From NCBI RefSeq assembly GCF_000218685.1, contig NW_006763291.1:1458286-1522285 (forward strand): a stretch of DNA of 64,000 bases, in the 5' to 3' direction. A model generated the notes under the pieces. That model saw only the letters and a list, made by a program, of their open reading frames with translations, did not search any database and was not told the origin of the DNA. The stretch is from Serpula lacrymans var. lacrymans S7.9 (lineage: Eukaryota > Basidiomycota > Agaricomycetes > Boletales > Serpulaceae). The translations under genes were made by a program, and so were the position numbers. Of the stretch, positions 1 through 11,987 are shown in pieces (the first letter of the stretch is position 1; the number at the start of each line of letters is the position of its first letter).

Positions 1-3000
1 TTTAGAGCCCTTTGTATATACCGTCCATTTCGTTCTCTCTCGACACTTCGATTACGGCAGTGACTTTTGCCTGGAGTTGATGCAGGAATTTGCTATCCGT
101 GCATCTCCGACGCAAAACATTCCTAATATTCTGGCTCCAGAGCGATTGGCGATTTCTGTTCAAGCAATCCTACTTACCTTGGCTGCTATTGAACGGGAGG
201 AGCCGAACCCCACATGGCCTTCGAGCACAGATTTCTTTGTGGTACCCCCACAGACAGACTATCCATCGTCTTCGGATATCTTGCCTCAGGCTATCCTGTC
301 GAAGCCTGGCATGCAGGATTTCTTCGATCGCTGTGGTGTGGTTTTAACTGCTATCGCAAGGTATTGCAGTAGTACTGTCGGACAGATGTCGATTTTCGAT
401 GAACAGTGGTCCTCCGCTCGATTTAATCTTTCTCATGAGGAATCTCCTGGCATTGTAATTCGGCGCCATCCGGAAGCAATCGTCGCATATCCCAGTTACC
501 TCGCGTCCCAGATTAATATGTTGCAAACCTGCTTTCAATCGTGGCCTCGTTGTCTGCATTCTTCGTTACCTCTCCAGGATGCTGTTGATATGCTCATACA
601 TGGTGTCGTTCATGTAGAGCCCCGCCTAGGGGAAATAGCTATTGAAACGATGAAACGATTCATAGCTGAACCTCAAAGTGCCGTTGTAGTTCTATCTCGG
701 TTCACAACGTTCCTTTTCGATCCCAGTCACGTTGTGCGGGAGGGGTCTGGAATGAATTTTGCCCTGGAAAGTGTCAGGCTGCTGGAGTTCTGGAGTGTTC
801 TCGTGGATAGTTGGATAAACGATACTATCGGACGGCAGAAGGATTTATTGAGTGATGACGATAGAAAGACTATATCGTTACTGAGCGATGAATTATCTGC
901 CGGTGCTCTATTTCTACTCTCACACGAGACACGGTCTATCCATTCGTCAGGTGTGAAGGTGATTCGCATGCTTAGAATGCTGTCAGGACATATAGGTGCC
1001 AATATCCCTGAAGTAGATGGATCGACTCCCTCTTCTCACATCGCCGACCTGCTGCACGGGAAAGGAATTGGAAAAACGTACTTCGAAGGGTATGACGAGT
1101 TGCTGGATAGATCCGAGCTTGACCGTTTACAGCAATGGCGAGAATCGACACGCACAGATGTTCTCCTGCGGCTTGCTGACAGCAGCAACGAGAAGGACCG
1201 TAAATTGTGGCGACATGTGTTCCCCGCGTTTATGCAAATATGCATTCATCATTCCGTCAAGGCATCGAATGCTTTCCGTGATACGCTCGTTGCAGCATCT
1301 TCTCGGTATCATCCTGTCATGCTCCATCTTGCAGGCCTCCTTTCCAGGGCTCCGACTGGTGTGGGCGGTCGAGCCCCATTTACGGGAGAAAAGGATGGGT
1401 ACAGGGTGATCAAGGAACACATGCATACCATTGATCAATGGCACATGTGGATCAAGATCCTATGTGCAACTACAGCTGTGTCCGATGGTCGTTCCGCCAT
1501 GACCAATGTGGGTCGCGAGCATTCGCGCGTTCCTTCAGACTCTAATTTTGAACGCGAACGTATGATGACGGCTCGCCATCTTTTCAGATATCTTACTCCA
1601 TTCCTCGACTCCGATTACACTCCTTTCCGCGACGCTGCTGTTCTTTGTATCAACTCATTCCCCTCTGGAGCTTACCCAACACTCTTAGAAGATCTTGGAT
1701 CCTTAGCTTCACGTCAATTCTACAATGAAACTCGACCAAAGGCTGGGTCCTCAACGCCTATTGGAAGAACGCGTCGTCAAGATCGCCTACATTCCGCTGT
1801 GGCTCGCATTTACTATCTCACCGCAGATTTGCTGCCCCGTCAGCGGTCGGCTGCGAAGCAAGCTGCGCTTTCGCACGTACTCAAGTTCGTCCGAAGTACC
1901 CAGTTATTTCTTGCAGAAAACCGCGAAAACTATGCGTTACAACGTTTGCGGCGCTACTTCTGTGGAACTGTGGAACGTCTATTCGACGGACTTGCTAATC
2001 TGATTGACTCTGAACGCTTCATCCCACCAAATATGCACTTGACGCTTTATAGATTGTGTGAAGAATGGTGTCAGTACGGGCATCAATCCGATGCCGCTAA
2101 GCACCGCTTTATAATCATGCAAAGAGCATCTGCAGCTGCAGCGAATGATCCACAGGCAGAATCTGACGCTGCAGAACGTTTCCAGCATGAGACGAAGCTG
2201 TTATCCAGCGCTGCTGTCGGTGCTTTGGCCTCGCTATGTGTAAGTCGAGTCGTGATTGGAATTTGGAATGTAGCTTTAACTGATCATTACTTGTAGCAAA
2301 AAGCTTACTTTCCTCCTGAGGTCTCTTCGAGTTCACCTACTGAGCGTCCCTCCATGGAGCTCCTAAAACCTTTGGAGGCATCGTCAACTTTAGAGAGGAT
2401 CGGTGCTATATTTGCCACATCCAATCCACAAATGCAAGCTCGTGGGAGGTAAGCTTGGTTTCGAGTCGCTCTTGTTTCTATTTACCCACGTCCCTTGCGT
2501 TTTTAGAAAAGCACTTCGTTCCTTGCTGCTTTTCCCGAAGCCAGATGCCATTCTGCTCGATGAAACTTTACGCCGTGCATTTGTTGGCTACAAGGAATTG
2601 CTCTCAGGAAGTGCCTTATTTTTCGAAATCGTCTCAGATATCATCTGCACGACCAGCGAACATGGTTTCACATATAGTCAAGTTGTGACTCTCGGTTTGT
2701 CTAACCTATGTCACACTGACCCAGGGATTCGCCGGAATGCTTTTAATATTCTCGAGACGATTCACGAGCGGTCGTTCGGCATCCTTTCGATGACTGAGTT
2801 TGAAAGTCTGGTCGGTAGCTCGGCACCTAGCACTTATCTGCATGCTCACCACCTCATCTCTGACTGTCTTGCTGGAGAACATCCCACCCAAGCTATCAAT
2901 GTTCTTTCGCACCTTGCTACGTGGTTACCCCGAATTCATAGCCGAGGGAGTCATAGATTGTCACTTCTCCTCTTGCAAAGTCTCGAGGGCTGGGTTCAGA

Positions 3001-5369
3001 ATATCCAACTCCTGCAGCAAGACGAATCAGGTGTCTCGCGGATTTCCAGCGAAGGTCGTACGGCTCTTTATCACATGGTCTCGTTAACTCAGCGCCATGG
3101 TGACAGTCACCCGGAACAGATTGCTGCAATATGGACTCGATTTGTAGATTCCCCGCATCAAGCTAATGGGCTGGCCACTATCACATTCTTGGTAGAAAAA
3201 TCCCAGAAAGTGGCCACCACAGCGTTCATTAAATGTGCTGCTCATATCGTGGCTTGCTTGTCCCGAACTGCTATTGGACGGCAGATATTCGAGCAACTCT
3301 GTAGTATTATAGAGCCTGAACGGATGTTACCCAATATCGATCACAAACTGGGTATTCCCGATGCAGAAGAGGTTGAGTTATGGTCAGATTTAGATATACT
3401 TTTTGCAGAAGACCAGCCAAAACTTTCTTTGGGCTCTGCGCAATACGCCATGCTATTCATTGCTGACGTTGCTTTAGATCGTCAGTGGACGATGCATGAT
3501 CAAATTCCTGTCTTACTACATGCCATCTTCTCGCACCTTGACCATCGCATACTTTTCGTCCGGCAACAAGCACAGCACATGCTTTTCCAGCTCATACGAT
3601 CTTGCATTCCCGCGTATGCCGAGCTCAACGATCGATCAGTTCATGTTACTCGATCAACCCTTAAGTCTACAATTTCTGCACTGGAGCAAGGAGAATCTGT
3701 GTTCTGGAACGATGATGATACGAATGAAGATGCGGGACCCAAAATGAAGCAGCTCTGTTCTCAAGTGGTTTCCATCCTGAATCCTATCACTCCTGAACTG
3801 TTGCGGAAATGGGGGAAACTGGCACTAGCATATGGAACTACCTGTGCAATACGCCCAATTGCCTTCCGTTCCTTGCAACTGTACCGAATCCTCATGCCAC
3901 CAATGTCGCAAGACAGTCTGGGGCAACTCCTTGCTCGTTTATCAGCTACCATTTCTGCTACGGATGTCAACATCCAGCTATTTACCAATGAGATAGTTCT
4001 GACTCTCATTGCGTTGGCATCAACTGAGGAATTAGACCGCTCGCTCCTGCCACAACTTTTCTGGACTACTCACGCATGTCTTTCGACTGCTATCGAAAGT
4101 GAATTTACGCAAGTGTTGAAACTCCTCACCGTGCTACTCACTCGCATTAACTTGGATGATCCCGCCATGGTGGACCTTATCATGTCTCAGCGTCCTTTAG
4201 ATTGGAAGGGCTACTCTTCGCTACAATCGTCTTTACTAGCCGGTCTCCGTTCGTCTACTACCGTTGAAGCGACTTTCAAATCTTTCAAGTCTTTGGGAAG
4301 CATCAACGACTCTCGCTTGATTGATTCGACGGAGGGACGTTTGCGCGATCTTTATACAGTATCTCTGCCATGGTGTCTACATGCGATGGCGAACGATTCA
4401 CATGACGAGTCACTTAACGAATTTGCCTACAGCATTGCTCGACTAGCAGACCGAGAAGGCCGAGATAGTATCAGCCGCATCATGACGTCTTTCGTGAAGA
4501 ATCGCTTCAGGACCAAGGATGATTTCCTTCGACAATCTGTGTTAAGCCTGCGCGAACACTATGGTGTCGATCATTGGACTGAAATTGCTACGCTACTTCT
4601 GGGACTGGTGCTGAATCGTGAACGCTGGTTACGAGTACATTCCATGCAAGTTCTCAAAATATTTTTCCAACAACGCGAATCCCGCAGTCTGATGGCACCC
4701 TTGGGCTCCGAGTTGTTGATGCCATTATTGCGGTTGGTAGAGAGCGATCTCTCCTCGCAAGCTTTGGAGGTTCTTGAAGAGCCCATGACAATCGCTGGAG
4801 GCCCAGCTGCTAAGCATATTTTACGCATGAGTATGCACATGAGTATGCTTACCAAGGGTACCGACAACGTCACCGACGTCTTTGGAGTTCCGGAGGACTC
4901 TGGTTGGTGTGTTGCTCAGCCGGACACTTTGCGACAACAGTGTCGCTTTAATATCACTGCTATATTCGAAACATGCAAGGTATCATACAGACCTTCTATG
5001 ATCGAATTCGAGCCGGAAGCAGAATCATTAGCTGTAGCACTATCTGATGGATTGGAGGAGGATCTCGGCGGTCTTGTACAAGATCTGCATGAATTGAGCA
5101 GATTTTTTCAGAACCCCAGGTCCCATACCCCCGTACTCGTCCCTAGCCAACAACTAGAAGCACGTGTGGCAGCAATTCTAGCCAAATCAAGGGACACTGT
5201 TACAGATGTTCCCCAAACTCCATTCGTGGATGTTTTCAAAGTTGGCAGGACTCATGACATATCTGACGACTCTGATGATGATTCTGACAACGAATCCGAA
5301 TTTGATGCCTTTATTTTTGATTCCCCATCCCTGTATCGCAGCGCTCCGAATGGTCATACACTACGTTGA
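1..5369 (+). CDS. TAO3: Tao3/Mor2/Furry-type cell morphogenesis protein, 3' part (5' end outside the window)
   Basis: This is the C-terminal ~1,745 residues of a very large HEAT/armadillo-like scaffold of the Furry family (S. cerevisiae Tao3/Pag1, S. pombe Mor2). The family acts with the NDR kinase Cbk1/Orb6 in the RAM/MOR polarity pathway. The frame is already open at base 2, so the true start lies upstream. Inferred exons are 1-2239, 2297-2448 and 2507-5369, with both introns about 57 bp and the frame kept across each junction. The protein is almost entirely helical repeat sequence without catalytic motifs. It ends in an acidic Asp/Ser/Glu tail (around 5250-5310), as family members often do. 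Assignment rests on recognising the N-terminal Furry-type block (near 80-400) and the C-terminal pattern. I am confident of the family, less so of the exact 3' exon structure. MLH1 converges on it, leaving a 205-bp gap. Confidence 0.85.
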
Positions 5370-5574
5370 GCCCCTATATCCTCAAGTTGGAACATTTTTT
5401 GATATAATATTGAGACATATACATGTATAGTACCGCATTGCATAGATTGGCATCAAGTATAATATCGTTGGATGTTGATAAAGTTATGCAGATCCTCTGC
5501 AATTCAGAGCGGCGCTGGTGGTAGTCCGACCAGCACTGGTGGAATTATAAGCGTGTTCTTCAGATATGTAGACA

Positions 5575-8512
5575 CTAGCACCTCTCGAATACGCGGTAAA
5601 GATCAGGAAGGCTCGCTACTTGAACAACATCTCTATCCAACAGATACTTCGGCGGTGAAAGGTAACGCCTCATCGTCGGAAACAAGATATATTGAATTTG
5701 CCATTTAGCTGACTTCTCTCGTGCCTCATTCTGGTCGCTCGGACCTTCCGAATCGTGGGTAGGGGTGACAGGAAGCGGTCCAGGGGAATAGAAATAAGCT
5801 AGCTCGCGTAAAAATGAGATGAAACATTCACTTTCGGAGCCCCACCGAACCTTTTCGACTTTACATGAGCAACAAGGATAGTAATTAACCAATAGCTCAC
5901 CTGAGCACCAAGCCGCATGAGAAACAGCGGAAGCTTGTCGAGATTGGGCGTGTAATCTCTCAGAAGAAGAGGGAGACACACGACCATTCCTTCCGTGTCA
6001 AAATGCAGTTGAAAGTACTCTGCAAGCATGTCTCTATGTCTCATCAATATCTCCACTATATGCTACAATAAAAAGGGCTCGTCAGCCTTGAGAGTGAATA
6101 TTCTTGAAAGAGTATAATACGTCAACTATCTGACTTTTAGTCAAACGGCTATTCTCAATCCCTTCCTCGTTGTCGACTGCAAGCGATACCAATGTTCTTA
6201 ATGGGGGTGGAGGATCCAGTTTCAATTTTCCAAAATTAGCAAACTGCCGCAAACCCAGTTGATAAAAGAGTTCTTCTCTGCGTGCGTACATCAGATAACC
6301 TGAATTTTAGACTTAGCGGTAGGTAAGTGATAACTATACACTTACGCAAGGGCTCCATAGTTTACCAAATATAACTTCGTAGAATGTTGAACGAGGGAAA
6401 GGCAGCGAGGAAGGTCAACAAAACCAACAAACGTGTGCTTCCCGATAATCTCGGTCAATTCTGAATATGGACATTTTATGGTAAACTTCGATTAACGAAA
6501 GGAAAGTTTACTTACGATGATGTTTTCCTGTGACTACTGCCTGTCTCAGTGTCTGCACAGAACACAGAGCAACAGCAGACTCTTTGATTTCTGCGACCTT
6601 AACAGCACTAGTACTAGGGCTGTTATGGTCAGTACTGGCCAGTGGGTCGTCCAATATTAGTGGGTCGGCGATCGGAAACATGGAATCCAGTGTGCGATCT
6701 TGTAAGGACGTGCGAACCTTGTGTTGAGACGAAATTTTCTTCTTCGGCTCTCCCACTTGAAAATGACGAGGAAAAGATCTAAACTTGAACAAGTGTAACT
6801 GGAAATTTATTTTACCTTTGGGAAGAGGTGATTGAGTACTCTCTTCTTCGTCTTCGTCTTCTGTATCTATTCTCCTTTCCTTTTCTTTGCCTTTCTTGCT
6901 AGGCTCCCCCGAGCCTGATATAGCACCTGTCAAGAGAGTCTGAGACGAGGAGCTATCTCAGAGCATGATGATACAACGACTGGATGAGATTACCTGGTAC
7001 TCGAAAATTCTAGACTGACTCTGGCCGGCTAGTGTTTTCTGAATGGCATCTGCTATTTTTTCCATTATAGCTTCTTCATCGAGGAAATGAACTTCTCGTT
7101 TAGTTGGATGGACATTGACGTCCACAGAACGCGGGTCAATTTCCAGGCTGCAAGTAAAATATAATCCCCGCCTTCATGAATTATAGCACTAAACCATACC
7201 TCAAATAAACAAACGGTGAAGCACCTTTTGGGAGGACACCACTGTAAACTGATTCGATGCTTCTTTTGATACGTGAAGATTCAACAAGTCGGTCTACGAG
7301 AACGCCATTCAACTTCACGCTTCTGTGAGCTTAGGATAGATCATTGTACTAACGGTTTATGAACAACAAAAACACCATTTTCTTGGCCTGATAGTTCGCG
7401 TTCGTAAAATGGACATCAGCAGACCATGACTTGGGGGTATCATCGATATCGTCATTTTCGTCGTCGTCTCGTTGACTGTTACCCGTAGACGATATTGACT
7501 CATGTAGCAACTCCTTGGCGATTGAATGACTATATAACAGACGTATTGCTTGAGGAACGTCCGAAGAAGAAGGAGTAGACAGATCTAAGCTAGGTGACCC
7601 CGCCTATGATTAGGATGTGATACGCTGCTCGGCAATGAATAACAGCTAAGAAAAGTCTTTCGTACCTTCTTACATACGAAAGCTATCTTAGGATTATGCA
7701 CAGCATACCTTGTCATTACGTCGAGTATTCGAGAATACTCTTCGGACGAGCTTCGCAAAGCAGATAAGCGGGTAGGAGTGTTGTAGAATAAGTCCTCAAT
7801 CTGTTAGTAGACAATGAAGTATTTTTTCTTTGTTATAATCGAGCTGTGACGCACTGTTATAGTCGTTCCATCATTACCAGCACATGGTTTTGGATCTACT
7901 GTCTGTCCTGCCTTGATGGGAGCTAGGGAGCCGTCAGAATAGGCTGCCCTGAGAAAGGTCAGGATGTAATTATTTAGGTCCTGTAGCGCTTACTTCCAAG
8001 CACAGGCATCTTTCTTGGTCTTGGTGATGATTGACAAATGGGCAACATGCGAAATAGATGCCAGAGCTTCTCCACGAAACCCATATGTTGTGAGTCGTGT
8101 TAAATCGGAGAAAGTGGATAATTTCGATGTTGTAAATCTTTCAGCCAAAATGGGCAGATCTGCTTTCTGTATGCGCATAAATCATAAACATATCTCTATC
8201 AACGCTCCATACATACCCGTATACCACTTCCATTATCCTGAATTTGTAGAAGTTTCATACCACCTTCTTTAACAGTGACTCGTATTGAAGTTGACCCAGC
8301 ATCAAGGCTATTCTCGATGAGTTCTTTAAGGGCTGAGGCCGGCCTATGAATGATCTTCAGGTATTTTTTAGATGATGCCAAAGGGTACATATCATAGCGT
8401 GACTGGTAGGACGCACTTCTCCTGCAGCGATTCGGTTGATTACTGCTTCTTGAAGACGGTGGATTGGTTGGGGTTCCAATTCTGGTGAAGATGAGCGGCG
8501 TTCAGTGTCCAT
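5575..8512 (-). CDS. MLH1: DNA mismatch repair ATPase MLH1
   Basis: This encodes the MutL homologue MLH1, which pairs with PMS1 or MLH3 to couple mismatch recognition by MutS proteins to strand incision in the nucleus. From the start at 8512 the N-terminus reads through RIAAGE, then after an intron through the GHKL ATPase motifs: [12 protein letters not shown] (motif I), DNGSGI (II) and [14 protein letters not shown] (III). The middle (about 6510-6930) is a charged, Lys/Glu/Ser-rich linker containing a conserved VRT block. The C-terminal dimerisation region ends in FERC, the invariant MLH1 terminus, immediately before the TAG at 5575. At least eight short introns interrupt it. The length fits the family (~750 aa). 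No disrupted motif was noticed, so the gene is probably functional. It is divergent from the CBS-domain gene, with 398 bp between the two starts. Confidence 0.93.
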
Positions 8513-8910
8513 TTTACTTTGTTAGATCAGATGCTAAAGAATCATTGGTCAGTCCTTGACCGTACCATCACAAACGCTATATATGCGTACTGCAGCTGGA
8601 TAACTTATTCCAATATTCAGCAGAGTTTAGCCTGACGCCTTTGGCAGGTCGTAGCGTAGCACAGAAGTGAGCGACGAGTTAATCTCTGGTATATTTTATA
8701 TGTTTTTGTAGGAATTCGGGATTCCACGTAGCTTATGTGCGAACAAAAGGCTAATGGAGCGAGTCCAAGGTGGTGGAGGTCAAGAGAAAGACGCTGTGAC
8801 GGTGTACGCGCACCGATCACGTGATTCACGAAAGCATATGAGATCGAAATCAGACGGCCGCTCATGACATTACCGCGACCATTCCAGACTGAACACAGTG
8901 AGAACGTGAA
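8513..8910. promoter_or_regulatory. Shared divergent promoter of MLH1 and the CBS-domain gene
   Basis: The 398 bp between two divergent start codons must hold both promoters. The clearest element is a perfect 10-bp palindrome, ATCACGTGAT, at 8816-8825, a bHLH/E-box-type site about 90 bp from the CBS-domain start. An ACGCGC sequence at 8806-8811 is one base from the MluI cell-cycle box core ACGCGT. That would fit S-phase expression of a repair gene, but this is inference from a single short match. Confidence 0.5.
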
Positions 8911-9702
8911 ATGTCGGCTTCCGTCCTTTCAGCTGCATCTTCCTCTATAGCAATGTTTCCTTCAGGTTTAGCGAACGACAAATATCGAGGTGCTGTAGTC
9001 GAGGTAGCTTTCCTTACAAGTTCGTTCTCGCTAGTGTCGTCCCTGATATCGCCCGTCTTCTTGTGCACCTTGCTTTTTAATAGGATCTCCAATTGCCACC
9101 TGCTTTCTCTTTACCTTCAGACGAGGCAATACTACGTGCAATAGAGCTTGCTTATGATCGTGATTTTTCTCATATCCCGTAAGTCGGCTTGTCAATTTAA
9201 CCATGTGACCTTAGAATCATGAATGCGAGCTGACAATACCGCATAGCGTTTTGAGTCGTGATCGGCGACCGATTGGTTATGTTGATGTCGCAGGTTTGAA
9301 AGCCAAATGGGAAGCAGGAACCGCAAATCCTGTACGATGCAATCCCACTGGACATTTATTATTTGTATCTAACCGCCTGGATGATATAGACTGACAATGT
9401 GGTCCAGTATATGACGAAATTTCAACGGAAAGCATCAGAACCATACACTCTTATTACCCCTTCCACGCCTCTGAATGAACTGGAAGAATTCCTTCAACAG
9501 AATATCTTTGCGCTAGGTTAGTTCTCGTTTACCCCTTAACGTGTGCTCTCTGATAAATCAATCTCAGTTACGGATTATGATCGCAAATTTGTACTTGCTG
9601 TGGCAACATCCCAGGACCTAGAAGTAAGTCTTATATCAAGTTCTAAACCAAAGGCTTTTCTTATGCAACCAACAGAACTTTGTTTCACGCCGGGGTCTCT
9701 GA
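8911..9702 (+). CDS. Small CBS-domain protein, six exons
   Basis: This is a ~160-residue protein. Inferred exons are 8911-9003, 9084-9178, 9247-9331, 9390-9516, 9568-9623 and 9676-9702, and every junction keeps the frame. The second half reads as a CBS pair. The stretch PVLSRDRRPIGYVDVAGL ends the first unit, and QYMTKFQRKASEPYTLITPSTPLNELEEFL begins the second (given here as key stretch QYMTKF, then LITPSTPL). FALVTDYDRKFVLAVATSQDLENFV closes it in the usual D-x-x-R-x-F-V-L-A-V-x-T form. CBS pairs bind adenosine nucleotides and usually regulate other domains. Here no enzyme domain is attached, as in small fungal CBS proteins of unknown role. The start was chosen because it is the only ATG in frame with the spliced exons. 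The protein ends in RRGL. Confidence 0.78.
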
Positions 9703-10137
9703 TTGACAGTTCGCTGTTACTTCATGCGCATTCTACTCTCTGATGTATATATTCGTAATATATTGCATTTGTACGACTTGCGTTGTTGCAGCCCGTGAAA
9801 CTATCGATCTTGGCTCGCACATGTTTAAGGATAAGTGCCAGAGCTGAGTACAACGTTGAGTACCAACTTGTCATTTTTCGTCTGTGTATTATAATGTAGG
9901 CAGTTCAGTAGTAACTTCATTCACACTCGCCTCCATTGATTTTTGAAAAAAGACGACACCAGTGAATGTACATATGTAATGTTTATAATAGCTGATAAGT
10001 GTATGCGCGGGTAAATAACGTATTCTGCACTCCAACTACCAGAACTAGAAGTGCGAAGACCACGCATGGACAGTAGCCCGTATTTTTAATTGATATGCTG
10101 ACCGTTCTGCGAGCAGTTAAATAATGACTTGATCAAC
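9703..10137. other. Intergenic, convergent 3' ends
   Basis: This 435-bp gap lies between the stop codons of the CBS-domain gene and the receptor-like gene. It is AT-rich and holds short runs suited to polyadenylation. No coding potential or repeat was recognised. Confidence 0.5.
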
Positions 10138-11987
10138 TTATTGCCGGCGCTTCCAGAACATAAGACGTCGTCGAACAGCTGGTAAGTGTCCTATAGATAT
10201 ACCCATATGAATATATGTGCTGGATGCAGTATCGTGATTAAAGGCTTACCAAATACAACGGCTGGGCCCCAGCCAGCCAAAATGAGAGCTACATGCTGCG
10301 TGCCAAAAGGCGTAGGGGTTGGACGATGGTTTGCAACGTCAATGATAGTGGAAAGTGCAGCTAAACACTGTATGATAAAGAATGCCCTGCTCGTCCAAGA
10401 CAAATGCGATGAGCTCATCTTTACACGAGTAACCAAATACACCGGGCTTACATTTGAAAAATAATGAGCCGCCATACGGCGGGCGCCAGACTCCTTGGCG
10501 CAGGTATATGAGACTGCCGTGACAACGCAGCCGCTAAGATAAATCGAATTGAGTATGCCAAAGACAAATTACTTGAGTGAAAAAAGTATACCTGAAAGGG
10601 GTATACTGGCAGTACGCCTATGACCGATATCGTTACCAAAACTCGCCTCTTCATCTATAGCCTTTTTGGTCGACTCCCATTTATAGGGATCATGGTCAAC
10701 TGTCGGATCAACGAATCCAAGTGGCTCTGAGTGCTTTCTGAATGGCATGTAAGGAGGACTACGCAAGCTAGGCTCATTTGACGGGGTTGGAGGTGCGAAG
10801 ACAGGGGAAGGCGAGGTGGGCGGACCAGTTTCATAGTCGTCATCGGCAACATGGCCATGTAATCGCTCCTCATCAACAGCAGAGAATGGAACGATATAGT
10901 TCCCTGTTTCTGTTTCTGGCTCCAACATGATACGGCCTGATCCACTTGATGTCGGTGATTTTGACATCGATGGAGAGCGTGATGGGAGAATGATATGCGG
11001 TGATGATTTCCTGCCCGCAAAGTCTATGATATTACTGGACTTTGATCGCTGGTGTGAACGATTTGAACTGAGCACGTTCTCATTTGAGAATGGACGACGA
11101 GAACGCGACCGCTGGATGTGCATCTTCATGATCCGGAACGCAGCTGCCGTTGACAGGAAGAAACACGGTAACGACACGATCATTGGAATGCCAGCATAGC
11201 CCAAAAATCGGCCCCTTTTTGAGTCGAATACTCCGAGGATGAGCTACTGCCAAAACATATGATAGAGTTGCATACCATTCTGGATGGCTGGCATCGCAAT
11301 GCAAGTCATCAGTAGGATGTATAGCATCGTATTTGAGTAGGACTCCGATTGATATAGCTATTGAAGCGAGGGGAAAAGCGACCATAGGCCAAAGATACTG
11401 ACGCCGCCAGGCTAGAGTCCTTGAAAAAAACTCATGAATACACGCCAGCTGGGAGCATTGGTGCATGCAATAATTCTACTCACGAAGATGTCGTACTGTG
11501 TAGTTGTGAAGGCCACAGAACTGAACTTGTCGTCGCGAAAGTGAAGGCTGCGCAGACACCAGTCAGGGAAAATGCTCCGTAGTAGATTAGAAATGTTTGT
11601 GCTATCAATAAATGTAAACCACAAGTCAAAAGAGTGTGGTGAATTGATTGTACATACCAATGCAGAACGATCGAGGCATTTGGAATGGATCCATTCTATA
11701 GATCATGCCTGACACCCAGTGTAATGAATTTCTAGGGATTTAAGGGAGGGATGACGAAATTACCGAGACAGAAAACACCTTGAAGGATAGTGGCGAATAC
11801 ACAATAAGATATCGGGCCCCAGTAGCTCCCCACCGCCCTTGAAAAAGTCCATAGCACTATCCAGCAACTGAAGATGCCTGGAATTCGAGCGTTAACCTCT
11901 GCTACTCGTACTTGACCGCATTAGTGAAAGAGACTTACCTGAAAGCGACAGAGAGAACCATACCGCCTTCAGTCCAAAGGGCAACAT
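10138..11987 (-). CDS. Seven-transmembrane receptor-like protein (fungal GPCR type)
   Basis: Splicing by eye gives a protein with seven hydrophobic segments. TM1 (LSLSGIFSCWIVLWTF) spans the first intron, and TM2 is near ISYCVFATILQGVFCLG. TM3 is LIYYGAFSLTGVCAAFTFAT, TM4 LWPMVAFPLASIAISIGVLL, and TM5 FLGYAGIPMIVSLPCFFLS. TM6 (FQMAFFIIQCLAALSTIIDV) and TM7 (VALILAGWGPAVVFG) follow. The short basic tail ends RRRLMFWKRRQ before TAA at 10138. A cytoplasmic loop of ~200 residues between TM5 and TM6 is Ser/Pro-rich and ends in HRRTASIP, a PKA-type RRxS site. This layout resembles fungal GPCRs such as the Git3 class, but I cannot assign a ligand or subfamily. The start MLPFG at 11987 is the first in-frame ATG before TM1. 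A longer N-terminus is possible. Seven or more introns are present. Confidence 0.65.
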
